Origin: Nitrososphaera sp.
GTDB lineage: Archaea > Thermoproteota > Nitrososphaeria > Nitrososphaerales > Nitrososphaeraceae
DNA length: 64,000 nt
Assembly (NCBI RefSeq): GCF_013388945.1
Contig: NZ_JACAEH010000010.1
Coordinates: 40,759 to 104,758, forward strand
Reading direction: 5' to 3'
Part shown: positions 9,088 through 16,112 of the stretch, one piece after another
Layout of the letters: every line of letters starts with the position of its first letter
How positions within the stretch are numbered: the first letter of the stretch is position 1
Program-made: the position numbers and the translations under genes
The notes under the pieces: model-generated
Told to the model about the DNA's origin: nothing
Databases searched by the model: none
Seen by the model: the letters and a program-made list of their open reading frames with translations, nothing else

Positions 9088-9251
9088 ACCTGGCGCTTTA
9101 TCCAGGTGTACTTGCGCATCTGCGGGTCAGGGTAGCCGCACTTGGCGCAGCGCTTGTGGCGCTTGTGGAACGAGTTGTGCCCGCACCTCCTGCAGCGTAT
9201 GTGGGTCTTTTTGCGGGTGAAATTGCCCATCGAGGTTGTGCCTTTTGTCAT
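9081..9251 (-). CDS. rpl37e: Ribosomal protein eL37 (L37e)
   Basis: A 56-residue basic protein starting [10 protein letters not shown], with a zinc ribbon of two cysteine pairs (CRRC ... CAKC) and a Lys/Arg/His-rich body, as in eL37 of the large ribosomal subunit. It lies 10 nt downstream of the Lsm gene, an arrangement common in archaea. Its stop codon falls inside the inferred 3' strand of the convergent RNase P RNA candidate. Confidence 0.95.
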   Translation of the reverse strand: MTKGTTSMGNFTRKKTHIRCRRCGHNSFHKRHKRCAKCGYPDPQMRKYTWIKRQVV

Positions 9252-9261
9252 ACTGGTTCAC

Positions 9262-9492
9262 CTACTTTGGAGGGGGCGAGATGATTACGACGTTGTCGCC
9301 CCTGACAACTATGGTGCCAAGGTCGTTGGTCTTGCCCTCGTCCAGAATCTCAGTCGAGTCCTCAAGGAGCAGGTTCATGTGCTGGTCAAAGCCGTGGAGG
9401 TTGCCCCTTATCACTTTGCCACCCTTCAGCTTGATGAGCACGACTTTACCGAGGCTCTCGTCGAGAACCTTAACAGCCATATCAACGGACAT
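9262..9492 (-). CDS. Sm-like archaeal protein (Lsm/SmAP)
   Basis: A 76-residue protein with both Sm motifs: Sm1 ([19 protein letters not shown]...MNLLLED) and Sm2 ([13 protein letters not shown]). Archaeal Sm proteins form heptameric rings that bind U-rich RNA. A CATAAATG element on the minus strand at about 9514-9521 is 26 nt upstream of the start. It is co-transcribed with rpl37e. Confidence 0.95.
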   Translation of the reverse strand: MSVDMAVKVLDESLGKVVLIKLKGGKVIRGNLHGFDQHMNLLLEDSTEILDEGKTNDLGTIVVRGDNVVIISPPPK

Positions 9493-9549
9493 GTAATTTA
9501 TCGAAAGGTAAGCGCATTTATGCCATATATTAAAATTCGCACGCGCCCT

Positions 9550-10230
9550 CTATGATTCAAGCACGGCCTTTGCTATCTTGGCGCTAATCTGCTGTATCAG
9601 CTGCCTGCCCTTTTCGGCAGACGCCTCCCGCGGGTCGCCCCAGACCCCGTTGCCGGTTATTTTCACAAAAGAGCCCGGTTTGTCTGCAATTTTGGCAAAC
9701 GCCTCCCTGTCGGGCTTTTTTGAGCCTGCCTTTGCGCGGTCCATGTGCACGAGCTCCGGCGCAATGGCAAGTATGAGCGACGTCTCGGCGTCGCCGGCGT
9801 GGCCCAGCTCCTGCTCCATAAAGCGCCAGTAGTGGACGACGCGAACAGAGACGCCTTTTTTGCGTCCAATGTTTTGCAGCGCCTTGATGTTTCCGTGGTG
9901 GCCGTTGAAGATAGTTATGTCCTTTATCCCGTTGCCGGCCAAAGACGCGCACGCGTCGCGGACAAGCGACGACAGAGTGGACTTGCGCACTGACACCTGA
10001 AACATCGGCATGTGCTCAAACGACACGCCGTACGCAATAACAGGGAGCACGAACGCGCCGACGCTTGCGGCTACCTGGTGCGCCAGGTATTCAGCGATGA
10101 GCGCGTCTGTTGAAACCGGCAGGTGCGCGCCGTGCTGCTCAAGCGAGCCCACCGGGATTATCGCTCGTTTGCACTTTTTTATGTCGTGCCGAAATCCGTA
10201 TTCGTTCATCGCCGGGACCGGGATTGACAT
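9550..10230 (-). CDS. Creatininase-family amidohydrolase
   Basis: A 226-residue metal-dependent amidohydrolase with the family motifs SLEQHGAHLPVSTD and NGHHGN, which supply metal-binding His/Asp/Glu residues. In archaea this family includes ArfB-type FAPy deformylases of riboflavin/F420 synthesis as well as uncharacterised members; I cannot tell which from motifs alone. It sits 14 nt downstream of purU on the same strand and is probably co-transcribed. Confidence 0.85.
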   Translation of the reverse strand: MSIPVPAMNEYGFRHDIKKCKRAIIPVGSLEQHGAHLPVSTDALIAEYLAHQVAASVGAFVLPVIAYGVSFEHMPMFQVSVRKSTLSSLVRDACASLAGNGIKDITIFNGHHGNIKALQNIGRKKGVSVRVVHYWRFMEQELGHAGDAETSLILAIAPELVHMDRAKAGSKKPDREAFAKIADKPGSFVKITGNGVWGDPREASAEKGRQLIQQISAKIAKAVLES

Positions 10231-10244
10231 GTCAGTTCACCGGT

Positions 10245-11099
10245 TTACTTGTCATGCACGACTACCTTGCCCCAGTACACTTCAAGTCTGTCCTCAAGGT
10301 ACAGCCGGACTGCCTCAAAGAGCGTCTCGGCCTCGAGCTCCTGGCCCTTCTTCTTTATCGTGTCAAGTGTGTCTGCCTGCGACACCTTGAACGACTCCTG
10401 GCAGATTATCGGCCCCTGGTCCAGGTCCTCCGTTACAAAGTGCGCTGTGCAGCCCACTATCCTTGCGCCCCGCTCGTACGCCTGGACGTAGGCGTAGGCG
10501 CCCGGGAACGCGGGCAGGAGCGAAGGGTGGATGTTTATCACCCTGTTAGGGTAGCGCCACACAAAGTTTGGAGTGAGTATGCGCATGTACCTGGCAAGCA
10601 CGATAAGATCTGCGTCGTACCTTTCGATGAGCTCAAGGATTTCCTTTTCTGCCTGCGCCTGGTCCGTGTGCGACACCGCATGGAACGGTATGCCGGCGTC
10701 CTCCGCCATAGACTTGAGCGCGGGCTCGCTCCCGATGATGACTGCAATGTGGGCCTTTATCTCGCCCTTCTTGCGCCCATGCAAAAGCCTCGCAAGGCAG
10801 TGGGGCTCCCTGCTGACCAGGATGGCGACCTTGCGCAGGCGCCCGGGCTCCTGGTAGTGTACCTTTATCTCCATCTTTAGCCTGTCTGCAAGCTCGGCAA
10901 GGCCCTTGTCGAGTTCTTTCCGGTCGGCCTTCTGGAACGAGGCTTCAAGCTGCATGCCAAACAGCCCACGGACGACGTTCTGGCTAATCTTTTCGATGTT
11001 GCCGCCGTTTTTGAAGATAAAGTTGGTGATGTCTGCGACTACCCCCTTGCGGTCCTTGCCTATCACCGTGACTTCCACTATCGTCTTGGCGGCTGACAT
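10245..11099 (-). CDS. purU: Formyltetrahydrofolate deformylase
   Basis: PurU hydrolyses 10-formyl-THF to THF and formate. The 284-residue product has an N-terminal ACT domain (about residues 1-85) and a C-terminal formyltransferase fold with NIHPSLLPAFPGA and the catalytic DQGPI segment. The ATG at 11099 is preferred over a longer frame because TTTAATTA (about 11122-11129, minus strand) lies 26 nt upstream and the length then matches the family. Formate could feed purine synthesis. Confidence 0.92.
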   Translation of the reverse strand: MSAAKTIVEVTVIGKDRKGVVADITNFIFKNGGNIEKISQNVVRGLFGMQLEASFQKADRKELDKGLAELADRLKMEIKVHYQEPGRLRKVAILVSREPHCLARLLHGRKKGEIKAHIAVIIGSEPALKSMAEDAGIPFHAVSHTDQAQAEKEILELIERYDADLIVLARYMRILTPNFVWRYPNRVINIHPSLLPAFPGAYAYVQAYERGARIVGCTAHFVTEDLDQGPIICQESFKVSQADTLDTIKKKGQELEAETLFEAVRLYLEDRLEVYWGKVVVHDK

Positions 11100-11207
11100 C
11101 TGGAGCTGATAGCCCTGCCCAAGATAATTAAATCTTGCATCCCGCAAGCTCGTACAGGCGTACAGACACCTGTTTTACTATTCAAAAAGCGACTTTTACG
11201 CTGGCGC

Positions 11208-11939
11208 ATGTTAGAGATACACCAGTTCCTCATCAGCGCGGGATACCGCCCCCTGACTGCGGCAAACAACATCGTGGAAAACGCGATCATCAGGGCGTTC
11301 AAGCTCCTCGGCGAGCCCTGCTACGACCTTCTGGTCAACCACCTTTGTGCCATGCACAGGCTCCCCCGGCATATCCTTCTGACAAGGTACGACCTGATAT
11401 CGGTGGCAATCCGGCAGGTCTTTGGCTACGGTTCGGAGGTTTTCCTGCACGAGATAAGGGAAAGCCTGCTTGAGAGCCTCCCGCACCTTGACCGCTCCCT
11501 GGGCACGGCGCGGATAGTAGAAGAGGCCCACAAGTTCGAGGTCCTAAAGTTTGCCGGCGACCTTAGGCGCGGGAGGGTGATACTGCTCTGTAGTAATTAC
11601 TCGAGCAGGCAGCAGGTGCTCGACGCGTTTTTCCAGCGAACTACCGCGGCGGGTACAAGAATGCAGCATCGGCTGGCTGAAGCCAGGTACGACGACGGGG
11701 AGAACGTCGTGGCGGGCGCAAGGGCCTACTGCAACCTGGTATCGTGCCAGCATTCCCCGGTAAAGCAGGAGGAGCACACCTCCGCCAGAGTGTTCCTGTG
11801 CACCCACAACATCGACGAATCCGAGGTGGACCTGTACGACTCGGTCATCTCCCACGACCACGTGGTGACCGACAGGCCGTTCATGGTGTATTCCAGAACC
11901 GGTGTGCCATCAACCTTAAATAACCGAGAGCACAATTGA
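11208..11939 (+). CDS. Unknown protein with NitrOD5-like N-terminal helical domain
   Basis: A 243-residue protein. The N-terminal 80 residues (IVENAIIRAFKLLG...VFGYGSEVFLHEI) resemble the small helical domain of the 36528-36812 gene and of thaumarchaeal signalling proteins (NitrOD5-like, by pattern only). The C-terminal part (about 100-240) contains RVILLCSNYSS and several Cys/His residues but no motif I can name. It could be a signalling output protein (inference). It stands alone with a weak AT-rich element about 30 nt upstream. Confidence 0.6.
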   Translation: MLEIHQFLISAGYRPLTAANNIVENAIIRAFKLLGEPCYDLLVNHLCAMHRLPRHILLTRYDLISVAIRQVFGYGSEVFLHEIRESLLESLPHLDRSLGTARIVEEAHKFEVLKFAGDLRRGRVILLCSNYSSRQQVLDAFFQRTTAAGTRMQHRLAEARYDDGENVVAGARAYCNLVSCQHSPVKQEEHTSARVFLCTHNIDESEVDLYDSVISHDHVVTDRPFMVYSRTGVPSTLNNREHN

Positions 11940-12034
11940 CGCTGTTGTGCAAGGCTTGCGCAAATGCAAGTGCTTTTGAGGTTCCCTAGTCAATGTATTT
12001 TCCACCTTTTCAAACCCAACATCTTTGAGCAGAC

Positions 12035-12229
12035 ATGAAGGCGCAGCCAAGACAGCAAAAGCAACTACCGCAAAAAAAGCCGCGCAAGGACTATGACTAC
12101 AACAAGCCGGTTGGCAAGTGCGTCGTATGTTACACTCTATCGGGGTGGCACTGCGACGACTGCGGCAACGACTACTGCCAGTCGCACTTTTACGACCACA
12201 AGGAAAAGAACCAGTGCCGGCCTTCGTAA
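12035..12229 (+). CDS. Small zinc-finger protein (AN1/B-box-like pattern)
   Basis: A 64-residue protein with a basic, Gln/Lys-rich N-terminus (about 20 residues) followed by a dense Cys/His pattern: CVVC, CDDC, CQSHF, DHK and a final C. The spacing suggests one or two zinc sites as in AN1- or B-box-type fingers. A role in nucleic-acid or protein binding is only inferred. Confidence 0.65.
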   Translation: MKAQPRQQKQLPQKKPRKDYDYNKPVGKCVVCYTLSGWHCDDCGNDYCQSHFYDHKEKNQCRPS

Positions 12230-12261
12230 AAGTATAATATTTGTGCGCTTTTTCAAAACAT

Positions 12262-12612
12262 GTGGACTATACAAACGAATTTTGCGCTCAGGTTGCCAAG
12301 GTTAATCCAAACATCGTGATAACAGCCTGGCTCCGCAAGAACAAGGCAGTAGCATGGTACGTGGCTCCCGGCGTCCCTGTACCTAAAGAGGAACGGAACG
12401 AGATAATGGGGCTCCAGACAGAGATAGTCAGGTCAATCTTAAAGACAAACGAGGAGTATTTTGGAAAAGCGCGCTACATCATGATGAGCATGGAAAACGC
12501 AGACGTGTTCCACTTTGCAGGCAAAGAACCTGATTATGGATTGTCGGTGGTCGTCAGGCGCCCGTACGAGCATGACGCGCTGGTCAAGGGCGTGCTTGCA
12601 AAGATTTCGTGA
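12262..12612 (+). CDS. Small protein with possible Roadblock/longin-like fold
   Basis: A 116-residue protein. The alternation of strands (NIVITAWLRKNKAVAWYV, ARYIMMSMENADVFHF, YGLSVVVRRPY) and helices resembles Roadblock-type sensory proteins and the N-terminal domain of the response regulator at 49049; this is pattern-level only. The GTG at 12262 is chosen because a TATA element (AGTATAATATT, about 12230-12240) lies 26 nt upstream. It ends just before the convergent tRNA-Leu. Confidence 0.55.
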   Translation: MDYTNEFCAQVAKVNPNIVITAWLRKNKAVAWYVAPGVPVPKEERNEIMGLQTEIVRSILKTNEEYFGKARYIMMSMENADVFHFAGKEPDYGLSVVVRRPYEHDALVKGVLAKIS

Positions 12613-12617
12613 AAAGG

Positions 12618-12731
12618 TGCGGGGGGTGGGATTTGAACCCACGGACCCCTGAGGGACGGGATGACCCATTGTGAGATCTTAAGTCCCGCGTCTCCAAGAT
12701 TTCCTATTTGGCCGGGCTCTACAACCCCCGC
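12618..12731 (-). tRNA. tRNA-Leu(UAA) with two introns
   Basis: The acceptor stem is GCGGGGG (12731-12725) with CCCCCGC (12625-12619), then A73; the T arm is GTGGG-TTCAAAT-CCCAC and there is a Leu-type variable arm. The anticodon TAA is at 12681-12679. A 15-nt intron (12663-12677) sits at the canonical 37/38 position: CTTA pairs with TGGG, giving 3-nt bulges AGA and TCA. The D arm closes (GTAG with ATAC) only if a second 14-nt stretch (12692-12705) is removed; it has its own bulge-helix-bulge (CCAA/TTGG, bulges ATA and AGA). The mature length is then 85 nt, normal for tRNA-Leu. Confidence 0.9.
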
Positions 12732-12819
12732 GCACATTGTGCAGACGCGGATTTTGGTAATTAAACCTTGACGGGGTTCGATACCTTAATCAAACCCTCG
12801 TGGAGAAACTTTCGTTTAA

Positions 12820-12893
12820 GCCTCGGTAGCTCAGCCTGGCAGAGCGTTACCTTGGTAAGGTAGAGGTCGCGGGTCCAAATCCCGCCCGAGGCT
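12820..12893 (+). tRNA. tRNA-Thr(GGU)
   Basis: A 74-nt cloverleaf: acceptor GCCTCGG/CCGAGGC, D arm GCTC...GAGC, anticodon stem TTACC/GGTAA with loop TTGGTAA-type sequence giving anticodon GGT, and T arm GCGGG-TCCAAAT-CCCGC. CC follows the discriminator T in the genome. No intron is needed to fold it. Confidence 0.93.
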
Positions 12894-12930
12894 CCATCTT
12901 TCGCACCTAATGATACTGCAAGAATACCCG

Positions 12931-13137
12931 CTACTGCTTTTCCTGTTCTGAAGGTTTCGCTTCTTCCGGCGCGCTCTCCAGTCCCATCATCACCTTCATC
13001 CCGTCCCGGAAGCAGTCGACTGAAAACGACGATACCTGCATCCTGCCTAGCGCTTCATTGATGAAGGTCACCATAGTCTTGACGGCGTCAGTCGTAGTCT
13101 CCTTGTCGTCTATGGTCACCACGATTTGGTAGGGCAC
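12931..13137 (-). CDS. Small conserved-looking protein, unknown
   Basis: A 68-residue protein with a beta-alpha start (MPYQIVVTIDDKE), a central helix and an acidic/Glu-rich tail (EEAKPSEQEKQ). No family recognised. A TTAAATAA element on the minus strand at about 13158-13165 is 26 nt upstream, which supports a leaderless start here. Confidence 0.6.
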   Translation of the reverse strand: MPYQIVVTIDDKETTTDAVKTMVTFINEALGRMQVSSFSVDCFRDGMKVMMGLESAPEEAKPSEQEKQ

Positions 13138-13216
13138 AGGTACAGTCTGGCGCCATGTTATTTAAGGACACCCGAAATACCAAAGGCTTTAAAGTGCATG
13201 TTGGGCTTTGCACCCT

Positions 13217-13993
13217 GTGCCAGAGCCGGAGATTAGGTTCATCCATACGGGGGAAATGCCAAAGCCCAAGACGGCACCCCACCTCGTGTGCGGCTTTCCA
13301 GGCTCGGGGTTTGTGGGCAAGCTCGCAGTCGACCACCTCATTGAAGAATTAAAGGCAACACGGCTTGTCGACATTTATTCAAGTTCCTTTCCGCCACAGG
13401 TGCTGATAGGCGCTGACGGCACGGCAGAGCTCATGAAAAACAGCATTTTCTGGTGGGAAGGCGACGACGCAAGTTTGCTACTGCTGACAGGCGACACGCA
13501 GCCGCAGAACCCCGACTCGGAATACGCGCTTGCGTCGCAGATACTCGATTTTGCAGGCAATCTTGGGATGAAGCAGGTGTTCACGCTTGCCGCATACATC
13601 ACCGGCGTGTTTGTGGAAAAGCCCCGCGTGTTTGGGACAGCAACTGACACTGAAACAGTAGCAGGCTTTGCAAATAACAACGTCTCTGCGATGGACAGCG
13701 GAAGCATCACAGGCATGAACGGCCTTGTGATAGGGATTGCCAAGATGCGCGGGCTCAAAGGCACGTGCCTGCTTGGCGAGACTTCGGGCTATGTCGTCGA
13801 TGCCAAGGCCTCAAAGGCGGTGCTGGAAGTCCTTCTGAAGCTGATAAACCTGAAAGTAGACATGGCAAACTTGGACAAGAGGGCAAAGGACACCGAGATG
13901 CTGATACAGACTATAGAGCAGCAGATGTCGGGAAGGGCAAGGCCGGCCTCAGAAGGCCAGCAGCGCCCCCAGAACACGGGATACATCAGCTAG
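13217..13993 (+). CDS. PAC2-family protein (proteasome assembly chaperone-like)
   Basis: A 258-residue protein of the archaeal PAC2 family: GFPGSGFVGKLAVDHLIEEL near the N-terminus and the repeated alpha/beta pattern ending in a C-terminal helix. Homologues are linked to proteasome assembly in eukaryotes; the archaeal role is unproven. The GTG at 13217 is preferred since GGCTTTAAAG (about 13186-13195) lies 26 nt upstream. It overlaps the convergent SSB gene by 4 nt. Confidence 0.8.
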   Translation: MPEPEIRFIHTGEMPKPKTAPHLVCGFPGSGFVGKLAVDHLIEELKATRLVDIYSSSFPPQVLIGADGTAELMKNSIFWWEGDDASLLLLTGDTQPQNPDSEYALASQILDFAGNLGMKQVFTLAAYITGVFVEKPRVFGTATDTETVAGFANNNVSAMDSGSITGMNGLVIGIAKMRGLKGTCLLGETSGYVVDAKASKAVLEVLLKLINLKVDMANLDKRAKDTEMLIQTIEQQMSGRARPASEGQQRPQNTGYIS

Positions 13994-14277
13994 ACTTTGG
14001 TCATCTTGCCGAACTTGCCGACGCTGATGCTGTTCTCGCCCTTGAAGGTGTTGATGTAGCCGTTCTCTATCGAGACCCTGTCGCCGGGCTTGACCTTGTT
14101 GATGTCGTCGCCCCACAGCGACAGCTTGATGGAGCCCGACTCGTCGGAAATGACTGCATCTGCGACGTTGTTCGTGCCGCCCGACTTTAGGTTGACCGTG
14201 CGGGGCTGGCCCACGCTGTCTATCTTGGCTGTCACGCTGACGTTGCGCATTCCAGCCTTGAGTTCGCTTATCTTCAT
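13990..14277 (-). CDS. ssb: Single-stranded DNA-binding protein (single OB fold)
   Basis: A 95-residue RPA/SSB-like OB-fold protein (KISELKAGMRNVSVTAKI ... SIKLSLWGDDINKVKPGD ... INTFKGENSISVGKFGK). This matches short crenarchaeal/thaumarchaeal SSBs, but the acidic C-terminal tail is absent. A TTTATTACG element on the minus strand at about 14301-14309 is about 26 nt upstream. Confidence 0.85.
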   Translation of the reverse strand: MKISELKAGMRNVSVTAKIDSVGQPRTVNLKSGGTNNVADAVISDESGSIKLSLWGDDINKVKPGDRVSIENGYINTFKGENSISVGKFGKMTKV

Positions 14278-14310
14278 GGAGCGTAGTTTATGAGAATCTC
14301 GTAATAAAGG

Positions 14311-14457
14311 TTAGGATTCAAGCTTTGTTACGACCTGAGAAAAGCCGCAGTCCGTGCAGACGACCCGTGTCCCTGCAACGGTCCTGTCGCGGACTTCGTG
14401 TACCGTCTTTGAATGACACTTGATGCACAGCCGGGTAACTGTCTGGGGCTTTGCCAT
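14311..14457 (-). CDS. Small zinc-ribbon protein
   Basis: A 48-residue protein starting MAKPQTVTRLC with two CxxC-type knuckles (CIKC ... CTDC) 24 residues apart, forming one zinc ribbon. The frame remains open upstream to 14523, but that extension is Leu-rich and lies on the promoter side; the ATG at 14457 gives a compact ribbon. Function unknown, possibly a translation- or transcription-associated factor. Confidence 0.65.
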   Translation of the reverse strand: MAKPQTVTRLCIKCHSKTVHEVRDRTVAGTRVVCTDCGFSQVVTKLES

Positions 14458-14541
14458 AAGCCACAATATTTTTGGAAGCACTTGCAAATTAACTTTAAGG
14501 CGCAAGCAAGAAATAAGGAGCACGGATCATCACGCCTGCGT

Positions 14542-14682
14542 GGAGGGGTAGCGAAGCCCGGTCAAACGCGCAGGACTCAAGATCATGGCGCGCACGGCGT
14601 CATTTATTCCCGCGACATCACGAATGCGGGATGGGTGATCCCGTCCCTCAGGGGTTCGTGGGTTCAAATCCCACCCCCTCCA
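14542..14682 (+). tRNA. tRNA-Leu(CAA) with a 56-nt intron
   Basis: Acceptor GGAGGGG (14542-14548) pairs with CCCCTCC (14675-14681), with A73 at 14682 and CC following. The D arm is GCG/CGC, the anticodon CAA is at 14578-14580 and the T arm is GTGGG-TTCAAAT-CCCAC. An intron at 14582-14637 interrupts position 37/38. CTCA (14576-14579) pairs with TGGG (14632-14635), giving the canonical bulge-helix-bulge with bulges AGA and TGA. Removal leaves an 85-nt Leu tRNA with a long variable arm. The anticodon stem has one A28-C42 mismatch. Confidence 0.92.
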
Positions 14683-14720
14683 CCTAAAAGTTCAAATCTG
14701 TTTTCCGCCCCACTGCCTTC

Positions 14721-15212
14721 GTGGCGCGCAAGTCGGCAGTCCTCATACCCACCTTTGCCGCAGCCGTCCTGATAGGCGGCCTCGGCATCGCGTTCATGCC
14801 GCAGGACATCAAGGACAGGTCCGGCGACTTTTCAAAAGGCACGGTGCGCATCGGCGACGACGTGTTAACGGTAGAGATTGCAGAAACCACGGCAGAGAGA
14901 CAGCGCTGGATGACGTTTAGGCAGGACGTTCTGCCATACGACACTGCGATGCTGATAAAGTACGACACGCCGGACCTCTACGAGATATGGATGCTAAACG
15001 TAGAGTACAACCTCGACCTCGTTTGGTTTGACCAGGACGGCAACGCAGTCTATATCAAGGAAAACGTCGAGCCGTGCGGGAACATACTGGACCAGGTCGG
15101 CTGCACGTACAAGCCGACTTCAAAGGCGCTCTACATAGTAGCAGGAACGGCAGGGTTTGCAGACGCGCACGGAATAGACATCGGTTCTAAAATGACTATA
15201 ATTTCTGTATAG
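14721..15212 (+). CDS. DUF192 secreted/membrane-anchored protein
   Basis: A 163-residue protein with an N-terminal hydrophobic signal or anchor (residues 6-25) and a DUF192 domain (VEIAETTAERQRWMTFR ... YEIWMLNV ... LDLVWFDQDGNAVYI). The family is widespread and of unknown function, usually extracytoplasmic in archaea. The start is GTG. It follows tRNA-Leu(CAA) by 38 nt. Confidence 0.8.
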   Translation: MARKSAVLIPTFAAAVLIGGLGIAFMPQDIKDRSGDFSKGTVRIGDDVLTVEIAETTAERQRWMTFRQDVLPYDTAMLIKYDTPDLYEIWMLNVEYNLDLVWFDQDGNAVYIKENVEPCGNILDQVGCTYKPTSKALYIVAGTAGFADAHGIDIGSKMTIISV

Positions 15213-15284
15213 GATAGATAAATGGGAAGGACGCCGGCCGAAGTCAGAAGGTGGCGCGGATGCGGCCGGCGCCCGGTTTGTGTG

Positions 15285-15965
15285 CTAGCCCAAGTCGACT
15301 ATGGCGTCATAGATCGAGGGGACGTGCCTCTTGACCGTGAGCAGCGAGCCTGTCGGCACGATTATCTCGGTCTTGATCTCGTCAAGCGATGTCGGCTTGT
15401 CGGTGTTCTTGAACATCACCAGCACTATGGCGTTTTCGCCCGTGTCCAGGATCTTGTTGTTGTTCTTGTTCGTAGTGAAGTACACCAGGGCCGAAGTCTG
15501 GTTCATGCCGCTTCCTGTCCACGGGTACTGGTTTATCATGTTCGCAGTCTTGGCAGCCGCTATTGCCGCCGTGCTGTTGGAGTACGTCCCTGTCGGGAGT
15601 ATCCCCTTGTATATGCTCTCAAGCGCGATGTTCTTGCTGTAGTACCTTATCGCGGTGTTTTCCACCTCGAGGTTGACTGACTCGCCCCCGGGCGCGACCT
15701 TGATAGGTATCGCATAGTAGTTCAGTCTGTTCTGCGTGACATTGCCGCTCCCCACGACGCCGCCAGTGATTTCCATTGCACTGCTTGCCTCGCTAAGACC
15801 GGACGTGATGGTTGTCTTTGCCTTCTGCGTGGTGGAAAAACCCATGTTCAGGATGACAAAAGACAGAGCTGCTGCCACCATGACAAAGGCGATCAGCACG
15901 ATTGCGGACTCGATGCCGATCACACCACGACGCGTTTGCCTTTGTTTCGACTTCATGCCATACAT
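15285..15965 (-). CDS. Archaellin (flagellin), detached copy
   Basis: A 226-residue archaellin. The class III signal peptide reads RQTRRG-VIGIESAIVLIAF, with cleavage expected after the Gly, followed by the hydrophobic N-terminal filament helix and a beta-rich outer domain. It is most like the two archaellins at 30256 and 31172 but lies 14 kb away on the opposite strand with its own promoter (CTTAATAC, minus strand, near 15983-15990). It could be a minor filament subunit or serve another filament state. Confidence 0.9.
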   Translation of the reverse strand: MYGMKSKQRQTRRGVIGIESAIVLIAFVMVAAALSFVILNMGFSTTQKAKTTITSGLSEASSAMEITGGVVGSGNVTQNRLNYYAIPIKVAPGGESVNLEVENTAIRYYSKNIALESIYKGILPTGTYSNSTAAIAAAKTANMINQYPWTGSGMNQTSALVYFTTNKNNNKILDTGENAIVLVMFKNTDKPTSLDEIKTEIIVPTGSLLTVKRHVPSIYDAIVDLG

Positions 15966-16112
15966 CTAGCGCGTTTGAGTATTAAGCGGGAGTGTGTACG
16001 CCGGAACGAGCTTGCATGCAGGGCGCCACCGGCAGGGGCATTTCTAGGATGGCATGTATAACGATATTCATGCAAATCTTGTAAAATCCGCTCGGCAGCT
16101 GCATATCTGCAC

